Positions 1-8,759 of a stretch of 64,000 bases of DNA are shown piece by piece. Position 1 is the first letter of the stretch. Each line of letters begins with the position of its first letter. This DNA is from Streptomyces fragilis (GTDB taxonomy: Bacteria > Actinomycetota > Actinomycetes > Streptomycetales > Streptomycetaceae). The translations under genes were made by a program, and so were the position numbers. The DNA is taken from NCBI RefSeq assembly GCF_003112515.1, contig NZ_BEVZ01000004.1:620001-684000 (forward strand). Direction: 5' to 3'. The notes under the pieces were generated by a model. It was not told where the DNA came from, searched no databases, and was given only the letters and a program-made list of their open reading frames with translations.

Positions 1-33
1 CGCGGGGGCAAGGCCGGAGCCGGGGCGGCCCGG

Positions 34-450
34 TCAGTGCCCGCGGGGCCGCCCGCCCCCGCACAGGGCCCAGATGACGAAGGCCGCCAGCACGATCACC
101 ACCACCGACCACAGCGGCGAGTACGGCAGCGACAGGAAGGAGGCGACGACCAGGAAGAAGGCGACGGCCACCCCGCCGGCCCGCCCCCACCGCTCCCGCC
201 GGAACAGCCCGAGGGCGACGAGCGCGCCCAGCACGCCCAGGGCCAGGTGCATCCAGCCCCAGGCGGTCAGGGTGAACCCGAACACGTAGTGCGGCGCCGC
301 GACGAAGACGTCGTCCCCGGCGATCCCCATCACGCCCCGCAGGAGGTCCAGGACCGAGGCGAGCAGGAGCATCACGGCGGCGAAGAACCTCAGGCCGTCG
401 GGCGCTCCCGCTGCCGCCGCAGGGGCGTGCCGGTCGTGCTTCGCGGTCAT
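34..450 (-). CDS. DUF7144-type four-helix membrane protein (copy 1)
   Basis: Small integral membrane protein of 138 residues. After a polar N-terminus of about 20 residues there are four hydrophobic segments (about 22-42, 55-75, 80-98 and 102-128). The first contains LLRGVMGI and the second YVFGF.LTAWGWMHL, the pattern I associate with the actinobacterial DUF7144 family. A paralog with the same layout lies at 3576-4004. I chose the ATG at 448-450, preceded by GAGG, because the longer upstream reading frame is arginine/glycine-rich and unlike a protein. Function is unknown; the copies flank a group of membrane and lipid genes, so an envelope role is an inference only. Confidence 0.8.
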   Translation of the reverse strand: MTAKHDRHAPAAAAGAPDGLRFFAAVMLLLASVLDLLRGVMGIAGDDVFVAAPHYVFGFTLTAWGWMHLALGVLGALVALGLFRRERWGRAGGVAVAFFLVVASFLSLPYSPLWSVVVIVLAAFVIWALCGGGRPRGH

Positions 451-545
451 GGTGTGCCTCGTTTCGCGGGGGAGGGACGATCGGGACGCGGTGACCGGAC
501 CCTCGGAGCCTCGGGCGCGGTGACCGGGCCGCTCGGACCCTCGGG

Positions 546-1007
546 TCAGGAGCCGGAGGGCTGCGAGGACGGGCCGGGGCCGGCCGGACCGTGGCCGCTC
601 AGGACCAGTTCCTTCGCCCGCCGGAACTCCTCGTCCGTGATGTCGCCCTTGGCGCGGATCTCCGACAGCCGGGCCAGCTCGTCCACGCTGCTGCGCCGCC
701 CGCCGTCCCCGCCGTCCGCGAAGTACTCCCGCAGTTCCTCCCGCTGCGCGCGCGCCTGGGCGCGCTCCCGGCGGCCCATGTCCTTGCCCCGGACCAGCAC
801 GTAGAGGAAGACGCCCAGGAAGGGCACGAACGTGCAGACGACGAGCCAGCCGGCCTTCGCCCAGCCGCTCATCGCGTCGTCGCGGAAGACGTCGATGATC
901 ACCCGGAACAGCAGGGCGAACCACATGACCCACAGGAAGAACACGAACATGGTCCACAGGGCGCCCAGCAGGGGGAAGTCGTAGGCCAGATAGGTGGGAG
1001 CGTGCAT
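546..1007 (-). CDS. SHOCT domain membrane protein
   Basis: A 153-residue protein with two membrane helices (about 13-38 and 48-72), the arrangement of phospholipase-D-nuclease N-terminal (PLDc_N) membrane anchors. A charged linker follows, then a SHOCT motif (about 106-135: DELARLSEIRAKGDITDEEF..AK). SHOCT is a short C-terminal oligomerisation helix pair found on many actinobacterial membrane proteins. The ATG at 1005-1007 has a good GGAGGA ribosome binding site. The cellular role is not known. It stands alone between two small membrane-type genes on the same strand. Confidence 0.85.
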   Translation of the reverse strand: MHAPTYLAYDFPLLGALWTMFVFFLWVMWFALLFRVIIDVFRDDAMSGWAKAGWLVVCTFVPFLGVFLYVLVRGKDMGRRERAQARAQREELREYFADGGDGGRRSSVDELARLSEIRAKGDITDEEFRRAKELVLSGHGPAGPGPSSQPSGS

Positions 1008-1144
1008 GTCCGTCCTCCGTCCCGTGCCGCTCCGGAAGGGTTTCTCCCGGCAGCGGGGGTGTACCGGTGTTCAGGGTGCCCACGGCGGCGGGGGCGCGGC
1101 CTCACCCAGCACGGGTGACCCGGCGGCCGCCCGGCCGCGTCGCG

Positions 1145-1342
1145 TCACTCCGGCAGCTGCCGCATCTCCACCACCCGCAGCCCCAGCGACCGGCAGCGCG
1201 CCAGCAGGCCGTACAGGTGCGCCTCGTCCACGACGGGGCCGTACAGCACGGTCTGCCCGGCCATCACCACGTGGTCCAGCTCCTGGAAGGTGCTGGCGAG
1301 CGTCTCCGACAGGTGTCCCTCGACTCGGATCTCGTAGCGCAC
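1145..1342 (-). CDS. Small hypothetical protein (65 aa)
   Basis: A 65-residue soluble protein beginning RYEIRVEGHLSETLASTF and ending in RQLPE. The alternating hydrophobic pattern suggests a small alpha/beta fold; I recognise no family. The GTG start has AAGGA about seven bases upstream and third codon positions are nearly all G/C, so it is probably a real gene. Nothing in the context fixes its job. Confidence 0.6.
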   Translation of the reverse strand: MRYEIRVEGHLSETLASTFQELDHVVMAGQTVLYGPVVDEAHLYGLLARCRSLGLRVVEMRQLPE

Positions 1343-1485
1343 GAGGTGTCCTTCCCCGGACCAGGCGTCTCCGGCAGGTCCGACGGTGCCCTCTCCCCGC
1401 GATGCTCCACCCCCGCTCCCCCGCCTGCCTCACCCCACGAAGGTGACCGGCTCACCGGGCCCGGTACGCGGGCGGCGCGGGCCGG

Positions 1486-2052
1486 TCACTTGAGGACGAC
1501 CTTGAAGGAGATGATCAGCAGGCCGAGCAGCAGGTTGACCGACGCGGTCACCGCCACCAGGCGCCAAGGGGCGCCCGCGCTCCGCGCCGCGGCCACCGAC
1601 CAGCCCACCTGCCCGGCGACGGCCACCGAGACGGCGAGCCACAGGGCGCCCTGCACGTCCAGGCCCAGCAGCCCGCTGACCGCGACCGCCGCGGCCGGGG
1701 GGACGGCGGCCTTGACGATCGGCCACTCCTCCCGGCACACGTGCAGGACCGCCCAACGGTCCGGCGCCCGCTGCGCCAGGCGCGCCCCGAACAGGTGGGC
1801 GTGCACGTGCGCGGTCCAGAACACCACGCCGGTGAGCAGCAGGAGCAGCACCAGGTGCAGGCGCGGGAACCGGCCCAGGCTGCCGGCGCCGATCACCACC
1901 GAGGCGGCGAGCATGGATCCGTGGACGCCGCCGGTGTAGTCCTGCCGGGTCCGTCCCGCCCCGCCCTCGCCGTCGGCGCGGTGCGCCGTGGCTCCGCCGG
2001 AACCGGTCCGGTCCTCACCGGGCGTTCCCGGTCTGCCGGAGGTCGCGGACAC
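1486..2052 (-). CDS. Four-helix integral membrane protein
   Basis: A 188-residue protein with a polar, poorly conserved-looking N-terminus (about 1-45) and then four hydrophobic segments (about 47-58, 65-83, 113-150 and 165-185). It contains HVHAHLFG near residue 85, a histidine-rich turn in a position that could sit at the membrane surface. GTG start at 2050-2052 with a long purine-rich AAGGGAGAGG just upstream; an internal ATG near residue 47 is a possible alternative. I do not recognise the family. It lies head to tail with the lipid kinase at 2082-3569 and may share its transcript. Confidence 0.65.
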   Translation of the reverse strand: MSATSGRPGTPGEDRTGSGGATAHRADGEGGAGRTRQDYTGGVHGSMLAASVVIGAGSLGRFPRLHLVLLLLLTGVVFWTAHVHAHLFGARLAQRAPDRWAVLHVCREEWPIVKAAVPPAAAVAVSGLLGLDVQGALWLAVSVAVAGQVGWSVAAARSAGAPWRLVAVTASVNLLLGLLIISFKVVLK

Positions 2053-2081
2053 GGGCCTCTCCCTTCACGTCGTCCCGCACG

Positions 2082-3569
2082 TCACGGCCGTCCCGGCGTG
2101 CGGCCCAGGGCCAGCCGGGTCACCTTCCGCCAGTCGGTGGCCGCGGCGCGGGACGGGCGCAGCCGGCGCCGGCGCGGCACGCGGACCCGGAGCGCGCCGG
2201 GCTCGATGCGGCACACCACGGGCGACGGCAGGACGACGTGCTCGCCGTCGATGCCGGCCGGCAGGGTGGGGTCCGTACCCGCGTCCGTGTCCGTACCCGT
2301 ACCCGTGTCCATGTCCATGTCCATGTCCGCGTCCGTGTCCGTGCCGGCCGTGACGACGACCTGTTCGGCGGTGAGCCGGATCAGGCCCTCCGCGTGCGGG
2401 CCCCGGGCGAGGCCCGCGGCCTGGGCGGCGTTGGCGACGCGTACGCACACCACGCCGAGCAGCCCCGTGTCGAGCCGTTCCCGGCGCCCGGGCCGGGCCG
2501 CGTCGACGGCCCGTCCGTAGGGGTTGTTGCTGACCAGCAGGGCCTGGAGTCCGTCCACGCCGACGTCGCCGGCCCGCATCCGCAGCCGGGGCGCGTCCTC
2601 GCCGGTGAGGAGCGCCGGCATCGCGCGCAGGGCGGTGCCCGCCTTGGCGTCGCGGTACGCGGGGTCGGTGACGACGAACCCGTACACGCCGAACGACGCG
2701 TTGTTGACGAAGACCCGGTCCGCCGCGAACCCCAGGTCCACCCGGACCTCGGTCCCGTGCGCCAGCGCGTCGAGCGCGCCCGCCGGGTCCTCGCGGTCCA
2801 GGCCGAGGTCGAGGGCGAAGTGGTTGCGGGTGCCGGCCGGGATCACCATGAACGGCACGTCGTGGCGGGCGGCCACCTCGGCCACCAGGGCCTGGGTGCC
2901 GTCCCCGCCCGCCACCGCGAGGAGGTCGGCTCCCTCGGCGACCGCCTGCCGGGCCAGTCGGGCGACGTCCTGGCCCCCGTCGAGCAGGACCACCCGGCAG
3001 CCCGCCGCCTCGGCCTTCTCCACCAGGTGGAAGCGGCCCACCTTGCCCCCGCCGGAGCGCGGGTTCATCAGCACCCAGGGCGCGCGGGGCACCTCGGCGG
3101 CGGCCCGCCCCCGCTGCCGCGCGGCGGGGGGCCTCGCGGGCCCCAGGGCGGTGCGCGCCGTCGTGGAGGCCAGCGCCCACAGGGCGAGGGACAGCAGCGC
3201 GGGCAGGAGCATGCCGGAGACGGCGAACAGGACGAGGACGGCGGTGGGCGCGGCCACCGCGACGAGGGCTCCGAGCACCCGCAGGACGCCGGTGTGCGCC
3301 AGCACCCACCAGAGGCCGACCGCGGCGAGCGCCGGCCCGGCCAGGCCGAGCAGCACCCACAGCACGCTGCGCAGGCCGGCGGCGACCAGCAGCACCGCCA
3401 CGCTCGCCACCAGGGCGAGCAGGGCGAGCCGCGCCCGTCCCACGGCGCCGACGGGGGCGGCTGTCGCCGCCCCCGTCGCCGCGGGTCCCCGTCCGGTCCT
3501 GGTCCCGGTCCGGTCCCTGTTCCCGCCGTCACGTGCCACCGGTCGTCCTGCCTTCTCCGCGGAGGACAC
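2082..3569 (-). CDS. Diacylglycerol kinase family lipid kinase
   Basis: Predicted to phosphorylate a lipid such as diacylglycerol with ATP at the membrane. Of 495 residues, about 45-140 form several membrane helices and about 163-300 carry the kinase catalytic domain: NPRSGGGK (169-176), the nucleotide-binding GGDGT (221-225) and PAGTRNHFALDLG (244-256). Fusion of N-terminal membrane helices to this domain is common in actinobacteria. Near residues 405-430 is a low-complexity run of alternating Asp with Thr/Met/Gly, encoded by a hexanucleotide repeat (2269-2345). That run is inside the region following the catalytic domain and probably forms a disordered loop. The GTG start is only seven bases after the preceding gene's stop, so both genes are likely co-transcribed. 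The exact lipid substrate cannot be read from sequence. Confidence 0.88.
   Translation of the reverse strand: MSSAEKAGRPVARDGGNRDRTGTRTGRGPAATGAATAAPVGAVGRARLALLALVASVAVLLVAAGLRSVLWVLLGLAGPALAAVGLWWVLAHTGVLRVLGALVAVAAPTAVLVLFAVSGMLLPALLSLALWALASTTARTALGPARPPAARQRGRAAAEVPRAPWVLMNPRSGGGKVGRFHLVEKAEAAGCRVVLLDGGQDVARLARQAVAEGADLLAVAGGDGTQALVAEVAARHDVPFMVIPAGTRNHFALDLGLDREDPAGALDALAHGTEVRVDLGFAADRVFVNNASFGVYGFVVTDPAYRDAKAGTALRAMPALLTGEDAPRLRMRAGDVGVDGLQALLVSNNPYGRAVDAARPGRRERLDTGLLGVVCVRVANAAQAAGLARGPHAEGLIRLTAEQVVVTAGTDTDADMDMDMDTGTGTDTDAGTDPTLPAGIDGEHVVLPSPVVCRIEPGALRVRVPRRRRLRPSRAAATDWRKVTRLALGRTPGRP
2269..2345. repeat. Hexanucleotide microsatellite inside the lipid kinase gene
   Basis: Degenerate tandem hexamers of the type GTCCGT / GTCCAT / ACCCGT. 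Because the unit is six bases, gain or loss of units keeps frame and only changes the length of an Asp-rich loop. A similar repeat is found at the end of xseA. Confidence 0.85.
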
Positions 3570-3575
3570 CGGCCC

Positions 3576-4004
3576 TCAGCGGTCGAACCCGGAGTCGCGA
3601 TGGACGCACAGGGCCCAGATGACGAAGCCCGCGATGGCGATCATCACCAGCGACCAGATCGGGTAGTACGGCAGCGACAGGAAGTTGGCGATGATCAGCA
3701 GCGAGGCGATGGCCACGCCCGCGACCCGCGCCCAGAGGGCGTCCTTGAACAGCCCGAGGGCGAGCAGGATCCCGATGATGCCGAGGATCAGGTGGATCCA
3801 GCCCCAGCTCGTCAGGTCGAACTCGAACACGTAGTTCGGAGTGGCGACGAAGACGTCGTCCTCCGCGATGGCCATGATCCCCCGGAAGAGGTTGAGCAGG
3901 CCGAGGAGGAACAGCATCACGGCGGCGAAGGCGGTCAGGCCGCTCGCCCAACCCTGCTTGGCCGTGTTCGCCGACCGGGTCTGAGTGGTGTGGGACGCGC
4001 TCAT
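3576..4004 (-). CDS. DUF7144-type four-helix membrane protein (copy 2)
   Basis: Paralog (142 residues) of the protein at 34-450. The shared core is FAAVML.LL..L.LLRG.M.IA.DDVFVA.P.YVF.F.LT.WGW.HL, followed by two further helices and a common VIWALC near the C-terminus. ATG at 4002-4004. It precedes the lipid kinase with a 6-bp gap, so the two are probably one operon. The copies differ mainly in the polar N-terminus and in the last 15 residues, as expected for an older duplication rather than a recent one. Confidence 0.8.
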   Translation of the reverse strand: MSASHTTQTRSANTAKQGWASGLTAFAAVMLFLLGLLNLFRGIMAIAEDDVFVATPNYVFEFDLTSWGWIHLILGIIGILLALGLFKDALWARVAGVAIASLLIIANFLSLPYYPIWSLVMIAIAGFVIWALCVHRDSGFDR

Positions 4005-4182
4005 CGTGCACCTCGTTTCGTGTGGTCCGGACGCTCGGCGACCGGTGGGTACCAGGTCAGCGTGGACCGGCGGGCCCCCCTGGGGCCTCACCCGGCAGGG
4101 GTGAGCCGCGGGGGACCCGCGGGTGGTGCCATGGAGGGCACGGTCGCCGTGTCCGCACGGGTCCCACCGGGTCCGCACGGGG

Positions 4183-4265
4183 CCGCACGTGCCCGCACGT
4201 TCCGCCGTGTCCGCGCGGGGCCGCACGTTCCGCCGTGTCCGCGCGGGGCCGCACGTTTCCGCACG
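4183..4265. repeat. GC-rich tandem repeat upstream of the DUF2252 gene
   Basis: Two near-perfect units of about 27 bp built from CCGCACGT, TCCGCCGTGTCCGCG and GGG, followed by a partial unit. The CCGCAC sub-motif also recurs in the preceding 40 bp. It sits between the divergent genes at 4004 and 4295, so it lies in both of their upstream regions. Confidence 0.8.
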
Positions 4266-4294
4266 TGTCCGCACCACCACCAGGAGGCCGGACG

Positions 4295-5701
4295 ATGACC
4301 GTGTCCAGCGCTTTCACCCCCTCCCTGTCCCCCGCCGAGCGCGCCGCGTACGGACAGGACGCTCGCGCCCGGGTGCCGCGGTCGGGCCACGGCCGGTACG
4401 AGCCGGCGAAGGGGCGCTTCGACCCGATCCGCCTGCTGGAGGAGCAGTCCCGGTCCCGGGTCGCCGAGCTCGTGCCGATCCGCTACGGCCGCATGCTCGA
4501 GTCGCCGTTCCGCTTCTACCGCGGGGCCGCGGCGATCATGGCGGCGGACCTCGGGCCGCGCCCCGACACCGGGCTGCGGGTCCAGCTCTGCGGTGACGCC
4601 CACCCGCTGAACTTCCGGCTGCTGGCGTCCCCGGAGCGGCGGATGGTCTTCGACATCAACGACTTCGACGAGACCCACCAGGGGCCCTTCGAGTGGGACG
4701 TCGAGCGGCTGGCGGCCGGGTTCGTGACGGCGGCCCGGGCGAACGGCCTGTCCGTGCGGCGGCAGGACGAGGTCGTGCGGGCCTGCGTGCGCGCCTACCG
4801 GGAGCGGATGCGGCAGTTCGCCGGCATGCGCACCCTCGACGTCTGGTACGCGCAGGACGACGCCGACCGGATACGGGAGCTGGCCGCGACGGCGGACGCC
4901 AAGGCCGGGCGCCGCACCGCCGAGGCCGCCCAGCGGGCCCGCACCCGGACCCACCTGAAGGCCTTCGCCAAGCTGACCCGGGTGACGGACGAGGGCCGCC
5001 GCATCGCCTCGGACCCCCCGCTGCTCACCCCGCTGCGCGAGCTGCGCGACCGGCCCTCGGAGGCCGCGCGGGCCCAGGAGATGCGGACCGTCCTGGACGG
5101 GTACGCGGAGTCCCTGCCACCCGAGCGCCGGCACCTGCTGCGGCACTACCGCCTCGTCGACATCGCCAGGAAGGTGGTCGGCGTCGGCAGCGTCGGCACC
5201 CGCTGCTGGGTGGTGCTGCTCCTCGGCAGGGACGACGACGATCCCCTGCTGCTGCAGGCCAAGGAGGCGCAGGAGTCCGTCCTGGCCGACCACGTGGACG
5301 GCGAGCGTCACGAGAACCAGGGCCGCCGGGTGGTGACCGGCCAGCACCTGATGCAGACGACCAGCGACATCTTCCTCGGGTGGACGCGCGTCGTGGGCCT
5401 CGACGGGCAGGAGCGGGACTTCTACGTCCGCCAGCTGTGGAACTGGAAGGGCATCCCGCGGCCGGAGACCATGGATCACGAGCTGCTCGTGCTGTTCGCC
5501 CGGCAGTGCGGCGCCTGCCTGGCGCGGGCCCACGCCCGCTCCGGCGATCCCGTCGCCGTCGCCGCCTACCTGGGCGGCGGCGACCGTTTCGACCGGGCCG
5601 TCGCCGAGTTCGCCCAGGCCTACGCGGACCAGAACGAGCGGGACTTCGCGGCGCTGCGGGCCGCCTGCGCCTCGGGCCGCCTCCCCTCGCGGAAGCTGTG
5701 A
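4295..5701 (+). CDS. DUF2252 family protein
   Basis: 468 residues covering the full DUF2252 family, which has a kinase-like (APH/HipA-related) look. Visible motifs: RYGRM..SPF.FYRGAA near residue 65, LCGDAHPLNF near 100, DINDFDET (a D-x-N/D-F-D acidic cluster) near 120, and ESVLADH...NQGRRVV..Q in the second half. The family is widespread and uncharacterised biochemically; the GDAH and DFDE motifs resemble phosphotransferase catalytic loops. The ATG at 4295 is preceded by CAGGAGG at 4281-4287. Upstream of it the frame is repeat DNA, which excludes the longer reading. Confidence 0.9.
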   Translation: MTVSSAFTPSLSPAERAAYGQDARARVPRSGHGRYEPAKGRFDPIRLLEEQSRSRVAELVPIRYGRMLESPFRFYRGAAAIMAADLGPRPDTGLRVQLCGDAHPLNFRLLASPERRMVFDINDFDETHQGPFEWDVERLAAGFVTAARANGLSVRRQDEVVRACVRAYRERMRQFAGMRTLDVWYAQDDADRIRELAATADAKAGRRTAEAAQRARTRTHLKAFAKLTRVTDEGRRIASDPPLLTPLRELRDRPSEAARAQEMRTVLDGYAESLPPERRHLLRHYRLVDIARKVVGVGSVGTRCWVVLLLGRDDDDPLLLQAKEAQESVLADHVDGERHENQGRRVVTGQHLMQTTSDIFLGWTRVVGLDGQERDFYVRQLWNWKGIPRPETMDHELLVLFARQCGACLARAHARSGDPVAVAAYLGGGDRFDRAVAEFAQAYADQNERDFAALRAACASGRLPSRKL

Positions 5702-5779
5702 GGGGGGCGGACGGCGCCGAGGGGCGGGAGCGGCTGGGCTGCCGCGTACTCCTGCCGGGGGGAGGCGGGGCCCCCGGGA

Positions 5780-8545
5780 TCAGAGCAGTTCGAGCTCGCG
5801 GGCGCGGCGCACCGCGTCGCCGCGCCGGTTCACCGCCAGCTTCCGGTACACGCTCTTGAGGTGGGACTTCACCGTGTTCACCGACACGTGGAGGTCCGCG
5901 GCGATCTCCTCGGCCGACATCATCCCGGCCAGCCGCACCAGCACGTCCCGCTCCCGCCCGCTCAGCTCCGCCGCCACGAGGTCCGGGGGCGGCGGGGACG
6001 ACGGCCGTTCCCCGCCTCGCGCCGACGACCCGGGCGTGAGCCAGCCGGCCGCCAGCTCGCGGGTGCCGCCGGAGGCCAGGACCGGCCGGATCCAGGCGCC
6101 CGCGTCGAGGAAGGGGCGCCGCAGCCGCTCCCGGCGGGCGTCGAGGAGCGCCCGCTCGACCAGCTTGCGCGCGGTGGCCGCGTCCCCCGCGGCGTCCGCC
6201 GCCCGGGCGCGCACCAGCGCGGCCCGCACGGCCACCGCCGGGCCCGTTCCGCCGTGGGCGCGCAGGCCGTCGAGCAGGCCGGCGGCCGCCCCGGCGCGCC
6301 CGGCGGCGAGCTGGAGCGCGGCCGCCTCCACGGCGCAGGCCGGCTGGTCGCCGGACACGCCGTCGAGCAGTGCGGCGGCCGCGTCCGGGCGTCCCTCGGC
6401 CAGGTGGGCGGCCGCGGTGACGACCGCCGCGTGCCCGGAGGCCCACGGCGAGTCCTCGACGGCCGCGACCGGGAGCGCCACGGCCTCGGCGGCGGCCTGG
6501 GCCCTGCCCTCGGCGAGCAGCAGACGGGCGGTGACGAGGGCCCTGCCCGCCGCCGGCACCGGGTCGCGCCCGCCCGGGGCGAGGTGGCCGGACGCCGGGT
6601 CCCCCGTGCCGAGCAGTTCCCCGGCCCGGTCCGGTTCGTGGCGGTCCACGGCCACGGCGGCCAGCACCAGCCGGGCCAGGCCGGAGCCGGAGGGCTCGGC
6701 CAGCCCCGCCCGCTCCTCCTCGGCCAGCGCCGCCAGCGCCCTGCGCTCCGCCCTGCCGGTCCAGCCGGTGAGGTGGTCGAGCAGCGCGAGGTGCCCCAGG
6801 GCGTCCTGTCGGGGCAGCACGGTGGAGGGTCCGGCGGGGACGCGCACCACGGCGGTCAGCGCGGCGCGCGCGTCCTCGAACCGTCCGGCCCACAGGCGTG
6901 CCGACCCGACGTGGGTCAGCAGGAGGGCCGTCAGTTCGGGGTGCTCCTCCAGGAGGCGTTCCGGGACCTCCCGTCGCAGCTCGTCCGCCGCCCGGGCGGC
7001 CTCGTCGGCCCGCGTCGGGCTGCCGGACAGCCGGGCGGCCAGTGCCTCCAGCAGCGTGCGGCTCAGCCGGACGGCGGCCGGGTCGGGCAAGCCGTCGGCC
7101 AGGCACTCCTCGGGGAAGCGCCCGGTGGGCAGGCCCGCCTCGGCGCGGCGCAGCCGGGCCACCGCGCGCTCCGGGTCGCACCGTGCCAGGTCGCGGGCCG
7201 CCCGCACCAGCTCCGTCGCGGGGGTCCGGGCCTCGGGCCCCATGCCGGAGAACAGTTCCGTCAGGTCGCCGGCGCGCAGCCCCGTGAAGAGCCCGCCGAT
7301 GGCGAGGTCGCCGACGAGGGCTCCGGCCGCGAAGTCCCACTCCCCCGCCGCGGCACCGTGGGCCAGGGCCTCCGGCAGGAAGCCGGACCGGTGCAGCCAC
7401 CGTGCGGCCCGCCGGTGCAGCTCCGGCTCGAGACCGGGCAGCCGCACCCGCAGGTGGGCCCGCAGGATCTCCCCGAACAGCGGGTGGAGCCGGTACCAGG
7501 ACTGTCCGAGGTCCTCGACGAAGGCGTTCGCCCGGTGCAGGTCGACGAGCAGCGGCTCGGCGTCGACCCGGCCGGTCAGCTCGTTCGCCAGGTCGGGGCA
7601 GAACCGTTCCAGGACGCTCACGCGCAGCAGCAGGTCCTGCGTCCGCGCGGTCCGTCCCTCCAGCACCTCGGCGAGCAGGAAGTCCGCGATCGCGCTGTGC
7701 CCCGCCTCGAACTCCTTCAGGTAGCCCTCCGGGTCCGGGCTCTCCCGCGCGGCCAGCGCGGACAGGCCGAGCCCGGCCGCCCAGCCGCGGGTGCGGTCCA
7801 CCAGGGCGCGGGCGGTCGGCACCGAGAGGTTCAGCCCGTGCAGCTCCAGCAGGGAGACGGTCTCCTCGGGCGTGAACGCCAGGTCGGCGGCGCGGATCTC
7901 GGTCAGCCCGCCCGCCGCCCGGTAGCGGTGCAGCGGGAGCAGCGGCTCGGTGCGGGTGACCAGGACCAGGTGCAGGCAGGGCCCGGCGTGGTGCAGGACG
8001 AATTCGAGCTGCTCGGCGACCTCCGGCGCGTCCACCCGGTCGAACTCGTCGAGCACGACGACCACGTGCCTGCCGCTCGCGTCCAGCTCGGCGGCCAGCG
8101 CCGCCAGCAGTCTGCCGTCCACCTGGGAGGCGTCCGCCGGGAGCGGCCCGGGGCCCAGGGCGCCGCAGCCGCGGAGTGCTCCGAGCAGGTACGCCCAGAA
8201 CACGCCCGGCCGCTCGTCGCCCTCCTCGACGGTGAGCCAGGCGACCGGCTCCCGGAGGCCGGCCACCCAGTCGGCCGTCAGCAGGGTCTTGCCCGCGCCG
8301 GCCGGCCCGTCGACCAGCGTGAGCGGGGTCCGCAGCGCCCGGTCCAGGTGCCGCACCAGCCGGGGGCGCGGCAGGTACGCGGCGGGCCGCGCGGGCGGCA
8401 CGATCCGGGTCCGCAGGAACGGGTCCGGCGGCGGCTCCCCGACGGGCCCGGCCGGCTCCGTCACGGGACCCGCGTCGCTCCCGGCCCCGTACCCGCTTCC
8501 GCCCCCGGTCCCGCTCCGCTTCACTGCCACAGCGCTCACCACCAC
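5780..8545 (-). CDS. Large MalT/LAL-type LuxR family regulator
   Basis: 921 residues. An N-terminal STAND/AAA-like ATPase has Walker A GPAGAGKT (80-87) and Walker B VVVVLDEFDRVD (about 155-166). A long alanine/leucine-rich helical (TPR-like) middle region follows. The C-terminal LuxR helix-turn-helix (about 858-915) contains LSGRERDVLVRLA and EIAADLHVSVNTVKSHLKSVYRKL. Proteins of this architecture sense a ligand with the helical region and activate transcription. The target genes are unknown; it stands alone, convergent with the DUF2252 gene. Three GTG codons in a row occur at the start, so initiation is uncertain by two residues. Confidence 0.93.
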   Translation of the reverse strand: MVVSAVAVKRSGTGGGSGYGAGSDAGPVTEPAGPVGEPPPDPFLRTRIVPPARPAAYLPRPRLVRHLDRALRTPLTLVDGPAGAGKTLLTADWVAGLREPVAWLTVEEGDERPGVFWAYLLGALRGCGALGPGPLPADASQVDGRLLAALAAELDASGRHVVVVLDEFDRVDAPEVAEQLEFVLHHAGPCLHLVLVTRTEPLLPLHRYRAAGGLTEIRAADLAFTPEETVSLLELHGLNLSVPTARALVDRTRGWAAGLGLSALAARESPDPEGYLKEFEAGHSAIADFLLAEVLEGRTARTQDLLLRVSVLERFCPDLANELTGRVDAEPLLVDLHRANAFVEDLGQSWYRLHPLFGEILRAHLRVRLPGLEPELHRRAARWLHRSGFLPEALAHGAAAGEWDFAAGALVGDLAIGGLFTGLRAGDLTELFSGMGPEARTPATELVRAARDLARCDPERAVARLRRAEAGLPTGRFPEECLADGLPDPAAVRLSRTLLEALAARLSGSPTRADEAARAADELRREVPERLLEEHPELTALLLTHVGSARLWAGRFEDARAALTAVVRVPAGPSTVLPRQDALGHLALLDHLTGWTGRAERRALAALAEEERAGLAEPSGSGLARLVLAAVAVDRHEPDRAGELLGTGDPASGHLAPGGRDPVPAAGRALVTARLLLAEGRAQAAAEAVALPVAAVEDSPWASGHAAVVTAAAHLAEGRPDAAAALLDGVSGDQPACAVEAAALQLAAGRAGAAAGLLDGLRAHGGTGPAVAVRAALVRARAADAAGDAATARKLVERALLDARRERLRRPFLDAGAWIRPVLASGGTRELAAGWLTPGSSARGGERPSSPPPPDLVAAELSGRERDVLVRLAGMMSAEEIAADLHVSVNTVKSHLKSVYRKLAVNRRGDAVRRARELELL

Positions 8546-8759
8546 TGTCCGCAGGGCATGGGCCGCCCGGCCACCTCTCCAGCATCCCAGCCCGCCGGCC
8601 GGCGCGCGCGGCGGGCGTGACGTGCGGCAGGCCTCCGAGGCGCGCGTCGCGCGCCGTGCAGGACGCGCGGCCGAGGCCCGTCACCGTGGGAAGGGACCGC
8701 GGGACGGGGCCGCTGGACGGGGACCATGGGCGCCGCGGCGTCCCGGCCGCGGGGCCGGG

